From assembly GCA_947177825.1 (NCBI GenBank), contig CAMWWA010000033.1:1-10111 (forward strand): 10,111 bases of DNA, given 5' to 3'. A program made the position numbers and the translations under genes. Under the pieces are notes generated by a model. The model was not told the DNA's origin, made no database searches, and worked only from the letters and a program-made list of their open reading frames with translations. Below, one piece after another: positions 4,949 to 10,111 of the stretch. Numbering within the stretch: position 1 is the first letter of the stretch; each line of letters opens with the position of its first letter. The stretch is from an uncultured Clostridia bacterium. GTDB lineage: Bacteria > Bacillota > Clostridia > Christensenellales > Borkfalkiaceae.

Positions 4949-6844
4949 ATGCTTATAAACTTTTCTTCCGTCGGCTTCGGCTACGGCGATAATTTAATAT
5001 TTTCGCAGGTGAGCTTTGCCGTAAACGAGGGGGAAAGAGTAGGACTCGTAGGCGAAAACGGCGCCGGAAAAACAACGCTCATCAAACTACTTTCGGGGGA
5101 GCTTCTGCCCGACGAAGGCGAGATTATAAAGAAGAACGGAATAAGGATTGGCTACCTCGAACAGAACGGCGGCTACGACAGCGCGAACACCGTCTACGGC
5201 GAAATGCGCGAGGTGTTCAGAGAGGAGCTTGCCGCCGTGGAAAAGCTTGCCGAGCTTTCTTCCAGACTTGCCGTGTGCGAGTACGGCGGGAAGGAGTATT
5301 CCGTACTCACGCAAAAGATTGACGCGCTTGAAAAGTTCGTCGCCTCGCGCGACTGCTACAACGTAGACGTAAAGATTAAAACCGTGCTCGGCGGTATGGG
5401 CTTCGGCGACTTTTTAGACCGTCAGATAGACAGTATGTCGGGCGGCGAAAAGACCAGGTTGAAGCTTGCAAGACTGCTTTTGGAAAGCCCCGATTTGCTG
5501 GTGCTGGACGAGCCGACGAACCACCTTGACGTAAAGACTTTGTACTGGCTGGAAGACTACCTGCAATCGTTCAAGGGCGCGGTGTTCGTCGTGTCCCACG
5601 ACAGGTACTTTCTGGACAGGGTTACGGGCAGAATTGCCGAGATAGAAAATAGGCGGCTGACGGTATATCCGGGCAACTATTCCAAGTATAAAATATTAAA
5701 GGCGCAGGCTTACGAGCGCGCTTTGAAAGAGTACGAAAAGCAGCAGGAAGAGATAAAAAAATTACAGACCTACGTCGATAAAAACATAGTGCGCGCAACC
5801 ACCGCAAAGAGCGCGCAGAGCAGGGTTAAACAGCTTGAAAGAATGGACGTTCTGGAAAAGCCCTTCACGCCGCCCAGGCCGCCCAGGTTTAATTTTACTT
5901 TTAATCAGGAACCTGCCAAGGAAGTTGTAAATATCCGCGGTTTAAACCTCGAAATAGGCGGTAAACGGCTAATATCCGGGGGTCAATTGGATATTTTGCG
6001 CGGTCAGAAGGTTGCGATAGTCGGCGATAACGGCGCGGGTAAGTCCACGCTTTTAAAGGCGATTACGGGCGGAAACAACCCGTCGATAACGCTAGGCAGG
6101 TACGTTGCGTTCGCCTATTACGACCAGGAAATGACCAACTTAAACGGCGAAAATACCGTCCTGCAGGAGCTGTGGGAAAGACACGTTTCATACTCGCAGA
6201 CGGAGGTGCGCGCGTCGCTTGCGCGGTGCGGACTCATGCCCGAGGATATAGATAAAAAGGTGTCGTCGCTTTCGGGCGGCGAGCGTGCCAAACTTGCGCT
6301 GTGCGTGTTCGAAAACGCACACGGCAACGTGCTTGTTCTGGACGAGCCGACAAACCACCTCGACCTGCCCGCAAGGGAGAGTCTGGAGGAGGCGTTAAGG
6401 GCTTTCGGGGGCACGGTTATCTTCGTTTCGCACGACAGATATTTTATATCGGCAATCGCGGACGGTGTGGCTGAAATCGAGGATAAAAAACTCACGCTTT
6501 TCGCGGACGGTTACGAGGGATATAAAAGGCAAAAATCTCTTGCCGCGGAAGAGCAGAGGGCGCGCGAAGAGCAGTTGAAAATGCAGGAATACGAAGCCGA
6601 GCGCGCAAGCTCGTACCGTTCCAAAAAGGAGCGCGCGCGTGAAGCTCAGATTAAGGCGGAAGTAAAAAATTTGGAAAAGCAAATTGCCGACGGAGAACGG
6701 GAGGAGCAGGAGCTGAACGCAAAGCTTGCCGACCCCGAAGTGACGGGCGACTATAAAAAGCTTTCGGAGGTGCTCGACCTGTTGAAGGGCGTGCGCGAAA
6801 GACTGGAAGAGCTGTATTCCCGCTACGGCGAACTGATTGGATAA
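4949..6844 (+). CDS. ABC-F family ATPase (YdiF/Uup-like), ribosome-associated
   Basis: A soluble protein of 631 residues with two ABC ATPase domains and no membrane segments, typical of ABC-F proteins, which act at the ribosomal E site in translation or antibiotic protection. Domain 1 has Walker A GENGAGKT (35-42), signature SGGEK (164-168), and Walker B with DEPTNHLD (187-194), then SHDRYF. The interdomain linker spans about 240-325 and is charged and helical (KNIVRATTAKSAQSRVKQLERM). Domain 2 has GDNGAGKST (359-367), LSGGER (441-446), DEPTNHLD (465-472) and SHDRYF. Residues about 528-630 form a Lys/Glu/Arg-rich coiled coil, as in the C-terminal domains of Uup and YdiF. Both catalytic sites look intact. 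The start follows the previous stop by three bases with no clear Shine-Dalgarno, suggesting translational coupling. A housekeeping role is likelier than dedicated resistance, given the length and coiled coil and the absence of a leader peptide; this is inference. Confidence 0.93.
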   Translation: MLINFSSVGFGYGDNLIFSQVSFAVNEGERVGLVGENGAGKTTLIKLLSGELLPDEGEIIKKNGIRIGYLEQNGGYDSANTVYGEMREVFREELAAVEKLAELSSRLAVCEYGGKEYSVLTQKIDALEKFVASRDCYNVDVKIKTVLGGMGFGDFLDRQIDSMSGGEKTRLKLARLLLESPDLLVLDEPTNHLDVKTLYWLEDYLQSFKGAVFVVSHDRYFLDRVTGRIAEIENRRLTVYPGNYSKYKILKAQAYERALKEYEKQQEEIKKLQTYVDKNIVRATTAKSAQSRVKQLERMDVLEKPFTPPRPPRFNFTFNQEPAKEVVNIRGLNLEIGGKRLISGGQLDILRGQKVAIVGDNGAGKSTLLKAITGGNNPSITLGRYVAFAYYDQEMTNLNGENTVLQELWERHVSYSQTEVRASLARCGLMPEDIDKKVSSLSGGERAKLALCVFENAHGNVLVLDEPTNHLDLPARESLEEALRAFGGTVIFVSHDRYFISAIADGVAEIEDKKLTLFADGYEGYKRQKSLAAEEQRAREEQLKMQEYEAERASSYRSKKERAREAQIKAEVKNLEKQIADGEREEQELNAKLADPEVTGDYKKLSEVLDLLKGVRERLEELYSRYGELIG

Positions 6845-6865
6845 GGAGCAACGGAGGGAAAATAA

Positions 6866-7987
6866 ATGAAACCCCGCAACACGGAAATAAAGGAAACGAC
6901 CAAAGAAACGACAAACGAAAATACGGAAGAGTCGTTCGAAATGGTGGAGGCGCTTTCGGAAGCGGTTGTAGACGACAAGCCCGACGTCGAACAGGTGATA
7001 AGGGAAGTACGCCACACCATAACGGCGGAGGAAACGTTCACGCTCGCAAAGGACGTGTTCGATTTGCGCTGTCTTGTAAAATCGGTTTATTCCAACCGCG
7101 CGCAGATAATCAGGCGACTGAACATGTTCAGTACCGTGCTTTCGGCTGTGTTCACCTTCCTGTACGTAATGTTCATGGTCTTTTCGGGCGTAATGAAGAT
7201 TGCTTCGTACACCTCGCAGGTGGTCGCTTACAGCATAATCGGCGTGCATATCGCGCTTACAATCGCGCTTATAACGGTGAGCCTCGTTTGGGGTTCCAGC
7301 GCTACGACCAAGAACGTAAAGCGCAAGAACCAGATAATGAGGATTTTCCGTTTCGTCGTGCGCGTTGCTTCGCTTGCAATGGGTATTTCGGCGGTCATAA
7401 TGACTATGGTATCGGGCACGGGCGACATTATATCCGTCGCAATGGATACGGTCGCGCTGATAATATCCATCGTGTTCGTTATATTCTCGATTTTGCCGCT
7501 TATATTCGGCGGCTTTGCAGGGCTTGCGCGCTGGCTTATGTCGCCCACCAAAGTCAAGCTGACGTTTTCGTTCGTCGTGCTGGAATGGTACCAGCTTTTA
7601 ATGTCCGAAAGCGCGACTTCAAAAACCATACAGAAAGTATCCAAAACTTACATGGACGATATAAGTAAATGCGTGGACGGTTATCTGCTTCCCGTGCTGG
7701 GCAAGCGCAAGCTGGGCAACATTAACGCAAACCACATTTTTGCCGTGGTCGACCGCGCTCCGGAGGAGGACAGGGCTGTAGTCGAGGGCGTTCTGAAAAA
7801 CGTGTTCAGCTATGCGCTGGAGTGCGGCTATATAGTTGTAGACCCGTGCAGGTCAATGAATCTGGAAGGCAGTATAGAGGTGGAAAAGAAGAAAGCCAAA
7901 AAGGCAAAAAAGCCTACACTTAAACAGCGTTTGACCAAGAAGGTCGGGCAGGGAATAATCAATTCCATATTCGGCGAAGAGCAGTAA
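6866..7987 (+). CDS. Uncharacterised multi-pass membrane protein with cytoplasmic-type tails
   Basis: I do not recognise this 373-residue protein. The first 85 residues are acidic and low in complexity at the start (Thr/Glu/Lys/Asn), with no signal peptide. Four hydrophobic segments follow at about 88-110, 117-142, 163-182 and 188-222, the last long enough to be two. Basic residues between segments 2 and 3 (KNVKRKNQIMR, 150-159) suggest that loop is cytoplasmic. Residues about 228-335 form a soluble mixed domain. A lysine-rich stretch (KKKAKKAKKP, 341-350) precedes the C-terminus. GGAGG at 6853-6857, eight bases before the ATG, supports this start. It lies 21 bases after the ABC-F gene and is followed by a strong hairpin, so it is the last gene of the operon. 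The even tract of basic and acidic tails could reflect contact with ribosomes or nucleic acid, but that is speculation. Confidence 0.82.
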   Translation: MKPRNTEIKETTKETTNENTEESFEMVEALSEAVVDDKPDVEQVIREVRHTITAEETFTLAKDVFDLRCLVKSVYSNRAQIIRRLNMFSTVLSAVFTFLYVMFMVFSGVMKIASYTSQVVAYSIIGVHIALTIALITVSLVWGSSATTKNVKRKNQIMRIFRFVVRVASLAMGISAVIMTMVSGTGDIISVAMDTVALIISIVFVIFSILPLIFGGFAGLARWLMSPTKVKLTFSFVVLEWYQLLMSESATSKTIQKVSKTYMDDISKCVDGYLLPVLGKRKLGNINANHIFAVVDRAPEEDRAVVEGVLKNVFSYALECGYIVVDPCRSMNLEGSIEVEKKKAKKAKKPTLKQRLTKKVGQGIINSIFGEEQ

Positions 7988-7997
7988 AAATATAAAG

Positions 7998-8041
7998 AAA
8001 AAGCAATTAACCGCGGCATATACCGCGGTTAATTGCTTTTT
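7998..8041. terminator. Bidirectional terminator between the convergent operons
   Basis: GCAATTAACCGCGG (8003-8016) and its exact complement (8023-8036) form a 14-bp stem with loop CATATA, flanked by A5 (7998-8002) and T5 (8037-8041). It therefore has a U-tract in both directions. It ends the ABC-F/membrane protein operon on the plus strand and the glyQS/lipoprotein operon on the minus strand. The minus-strand U-tract side begins right at the lipoprotein stop codon (8043-8041). Confidence 0.93.
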
Positions 8042-8505
8042 TATGTGTGTTGTTCGTAATAATAAACCGTGCGGTTTTCCGAGTCGTACATACCTATGAC
8101 GAAATCGTAGGAGTTGGAATTTTCTACCTCATTATCCGCGTGAGTTTTGTGTTGCTCGTCGTAGAAGAAGTAGTAGCCGTTTTCAATGCGCGGAATTTTA
8201 CCGCCGAAATGTTCGTATACTACGCGGTCGAGAGTTTCAGTCATCGGCAGGCTCTGCCAATGCTTGGCGGTAGTAACTTTATTTTCAAATGTCCGACCGC
8301 CGTCCTCGTCTAAACAGAAGGTGTAAATAAGCTCGCCGTCGCCGAACCAACCCGTCGTGTCCGTCGTGCTGACCGCTCCGCATTCGGGTACTGCAATGCC
8401 CGTATTCTTTTTGAAGGTAGAATAAGGCGAAGCTGCGCACCCGGCAAACGCAACACCGATAAACAGCGCAAGCGAGGCAACCGTTGCCCGTAAAAACTTT
8501 TCCAT
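8041..8505 (-). CDS. Small uncharacterised lipoprotein downstream of glyQS
   Basis: A 154-residue predicted lipoprotein. A short basic N-terminus and hydrophobic segment (7-22) lead to VAFAGC, placing the lipidated Cys at 23. The mature part carries GWFGDGE (52-58), HWQSLPMTETLD (82-93), IPRIENGYYFFYDEQH (104-119) and a terminal FVIGMYDSENRTVYYYE (135-151). From memory this pattern recurs in uncharacterised small proteins of Clostridia (GDG, W-x-x-LP, NGYYFFYD, then a beta-hairpin ending YYYE), but no function is known to me. The ATG begins on the base right after the glyQS stop codon (TAAATG on the minus strand), with no strong Shine-Dalgarno, so translation is probably coupled to glyQS. The stop codon abuts the shared terminator. 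A link to glycine metabolism is not supported by the sequence itself. Confidence 0.83.
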   Translation of the reverse strand: MEKFLRATVASLALFIGVAFAGCAASPYSTFKKNTGIAVPECGAVSTTDTTGWFGDGELIYTFCLDEDGGRTFENKVTTAKHWQSLPMTETLDRVVYEHFGGKIPRIENGYYFFYDEQHKTHADNEVENSNSYDFVIGMYDSENRTVYYYEQHT

Positions 8506-9906
8506 TTAAAATTCTAAGCTCTTTTCGATGTACGCTTCAAGGTCGGATATGGGCAGGCGAATTTGCTGCATGCTGTCTCTATCGCGCACGGTAACGGTGT
8601 CGTTTTCAAGCGTGTCGAAGTCAACCGTAATGCAGTAGGGAGTGCCAATTTCGTCCTGGCGGCGGTAACGCTTGCCTATGGAGCCCGTCACGTCGTAGGT
8701 CACGGCAAACTTCTTTGCAAGCTTTTTGTAAACCTCGTCAGCCTTGTCGGAAAGTCCCTTTTGCAGGGGCAGAATAGCCGCCTTGTATGGTGCAAGGAAG
8801 GGGTGGAGTCTAAGCACGGTGCGCACGTCGTTTTTGGCTTCGTCCAGCACTTCCTCGTCGTACGCGTCGGTCAGGTACGCAAGCACCATACGCTCTACGC
8901 CCAGCGACGGCTCGATAACGAAAGGCACGTACTTTTCGTTGGTAACGGGGTCGGTGTATTCCATGCTTTCGCCGCTCTCGGTCTGGTGCTGCGTCAGGTC
9001 GTAATCGGTCCTGTCGGCAACGCCCCAAAGTTCGCCCCAGCCGAACGCAAACTTATACTCGAAGTCGGTCGTCGCCTTGGAATAGAAGCAAAGCTCTTCG
9101 GGCGAGTGGTCGCGAAGGCGCAGGTTTTCTTCCTTCATGCCCAGGGACAAAAGGAAGTCCTTGCAGTAGTTTTTCCAGTAGTTGAACCATTCGAGGTCGG
9201 TGCCCGGCTTGCAGAAAAATTCAAGCTCCATCTGCTCGAACTCGCGCACGCGGAAAATGAAGTTGCCGGGCGTGATTTCGTTGCGGAAGGACTTGCCTAT
9301 CTGACCTATGCCGAAGGGCACGCGCATGCGGCTCGCCCTCTGCACGTTCTTGAAGTTGACGAATATGCCCTGCGCCGTTTCGGGGCGGAGGTATACGGTG
9401 TTGACGCTGTCCTCGGTTACGCCCTGATAGGTCTTGAACATAAGGTTGAATTTGCGAATGGAGGTAAAGTCGCTCTTGCCGCACGCGGGGCAAACGATGG
9501 ACTTTTCCTGGATGAACGCTTCCAGCGCGTCGTTGTCCATAGATTCCACTTTGACGTCCAGCCCGTGCTTTAAGCAGTAAGCCTCAACCAAATTGTCTGC
9601 TCTGTGGCGCGTCTTGCAGTTCTTGCAGTCCATAAGGGGGTCGGAAAAACCGCCCAGGTGTCCGCTCGCCTTCCAGGTGCGCGTGTTCATTAAAATCGCG
9701 CAGTCAAGTCCCGTGTTAAGCGTGTTTTCCTGCACGAACTTTTTCCACCAAGCTTTTTTTACGTTGTTTTTGAATTCAACGCCGAGGGGACCGTAGTCCC
9801 ACGTGTTGGCAAGTCCGCCGTAAATTTCGCTTCCGGGGAAGATGAAGCCCCTGTTCTTGCAAAGGGCTACCAGCTTTTCCTGCGTAACCTTTCTCTTGTC
9901 AGCCAT
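8506..9906 (-). CDS. glyQS: Glycyl-tRNA synthetase, homodimeric (single-chain, eukaryote/archaeal-like) type
   Basis: A class II aminoacyl-tRNA synthetase that charges tRNA-Gly using glycine and ATP. The 466 residues fit the bacterial alpha2 form and not the separate alpha and beta chains of GlyQ/GlyS. Visible motifs are [23 protein letters not shown] near the N-terminus, [14 protein letters not shown] (172-185), motif 2 [21 protein letters not shown] (207-227) and motif 3 [10 protein letters not shown] (336-345). Two cysteine pairs, C94-x2-C97 and C139-x2-C142, in the insertion suggest a zinc knuckle. Residues about 365-460 are the anticodon-binding domain (PYKAAILPL, then [19 protein letters not shown]). 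AAGGAG at 9918-9913, six bases from the ATG, fixes the start. It is the first gene of a two-gene operon with the small lipoprotein. Unlike many clostridial synthetase genes, I see no T-box leader. Confidence 0.97.
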   Translation of the reverse strand: MADKRKVTQEKLVALCKNRGFIFPGSEIYGGLANTWDYGPLGVEFKNNVKKAWWKKFVQENTLNTGLDCAILMNTRTWKASGHLGGFSDPLMDCKNCKTRHRADNLVEAYCLKHGLDVKVESMDNDALEAFIQEKSIVCPACGKSDFTSIRKFNLMFKTYQGVTEDSVNTVYLRPETAQGIFVNFKNVQRASRMRVPFGIGQIGKSFRNEITPGNFIFRVREFEQMELEFFCKPGTDLEWFNYWKNYCKDFLLSLGMKEENLRLRDHSPEELCFYSKATTDFEYKFAFGWGELWGVADRTDYDLTQHQTESGESMEYTDPVTNEKYVPFVIEPSLGVERMVLAYLTDAYDEEVLDEAKNDVRTVLRLHPFLAPYKAAILPLQKGLSDKADEVYKKLAKKFAVTYDVTGSIGKRYRRQDEIGTPYCITVDFDTLENDTVTVRDRDSMQQIRLPISDLEAYIEKSLEF

Positions 9907-9927
9907 AAAAATCTCCTTCGGCGCGCA

Positions 9928-9980
9928 CTTGGCAATAATGCGCCCATAAAAAAATATAAATCAAGTGTATTCTTGCCAAG
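9928..9980. repeat. Inverted repeat CTTGGCAA/TTGCCAAG flanking the glyQS start region
   Basis: CTTGGCAA (9928-9935) is matched by its exact complement TTGCCAAG (9973-9980), centres 45 bp apart. The distal arm falls inside the -35/-10 spacer of the predicted glyQS promoter, and the proximal arm lies just upstream of the ribosome binding site. It could be two binding half-sites, or an RNA stem if transcription starts further upstream. Chance cannot be excluded for 8-bp arms. Confidence 0.4.
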
Positions 9981-9992
9981 CCGAAAAGTCAA
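9964..9992 (-). promoter_or_regulatory. Candidate glyQS promoter
   Basis: On the minus strand TTGACT (9992-9987), 17 bases, then TACACT (9969-9964): five of six and four of six. The predicted start near 9957 gives a leader of about 50 bases with a small hairpin (GCGCA/UGCGC) before the Shine-Dalgarno. The remaining sequence out to 10111 is AT-rich. It holds an isolated TATAAT (10087-10082 on the minus strand) without a good -35, and no further gene that I can see. Confidence 0.5.
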
Positions 9993-10111
9993 GTAAATTG
10001 CAAACCGCCGCGCCAATTTGTAATTTCCTGCCGTTTAAACCGTATTTTAACTGCGTTAAATTTTTAAAATTATTACTTGAAATTATATACTTTGTCGCGC
10101 GAGTGTGGTAT

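Noticed and set aside
6395..7249. A 284-codon open frame on the minus strand across the ABC-F/membrane protein junction
   Set aside because: It lies antisense to two well-supported genes; its His/Phe/Arg-rich composition is typical of a reverse-complement shadow.
8563..9573. A 336-codon open frame on the plus strand opposite glyQS
   Set aside because: It is the antisense shadow of the clearly recognisable glycyl-tRNA synthetase; it has no recognisable domains and no suitable ribosome binding site.
9989..10080. Inverted repeat TCAAGTAA (9989-9996) / TTACTTGA (10073-10080)
   Set aside because: Eight-base AT-rich arms 76 bases apart are expected by chance in such sequence, and they bracket no recognisable site.
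9907..10111. T-box riboswitch upstream of glyQS
   Set aside because: I looked for the conserved T-box sequence (AGGGTGGTACCGCG-like) and a following terminator on the minus strand and found neither within the window.

Overview
The window looks like chromosome from an uncultured, low-to-mid-GC Bacillota (Clostridia-like, probably gut-associated). The evidence is near-consensus sigma-A promoters, AGGAGG-type ribosome binding sites, an S-adenosylmethionine (SAM) riboswitch on metK, a single-chain homodimeric glycyl-tRNA synthetase, an ABC-F ATPase and InlB-type repeat lipoproteins. A Christensenellales-like lineage is plausible, but the sequence alone does not prove it. There are no tRNAs, rRNAs, CRISPR arrays or insertion sequences, and no gene-free stretch exceeds 300 bases.

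Layout from left to right: (1) The 3' end of ligA (+) runs into a strong hairpin terminator. (2) A 573-residue lipoprotein (-) with about five tandem InlB/Flg_new-like repeats is transcribed divergently from a small XRE-family repressor (+). The 130-base gap between them holds three copies of the dyad TTAAC-N4-GTTAA, centred about 30 bp apart. The perfect copy fills the -35/-10 spacer of a consensus promoter for the lipoprotein, so this looks like a self-contained repressor/surface-protein module. (3) metK (-) converges on the repressor gene. Its leader has a perfect-consensus promoter, a SAM-clan riboswitch and a 10-bp intrinsic terminator, with a visible P1/antiterminator/terminator switch. 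(4) Divergent from metK is a three-gene operon (+): a PflX-like radical-SAM protein, an ABC-F ATPase and an unrecognised four-helix membrane protein. It ends in a long perfect hairpin shared with the opposing operon. (5) A glyQS plus small lipoprotein operon (-) has the lipoprotein ATG directly abutting the glyQS stop codon.

Most of the window is housekeeping: DNA ligation, SAM synthesis, glycine charging and ribosome-associated ABC-F function. The less ordinary parts are the operator array controlling the repeat lipoprotein, the compact SAM riboswitch lacking a clear P4, a possibly leaderless radical-SAM gene, and two uncharacterised envelope proteins tied into housekeeping operons.
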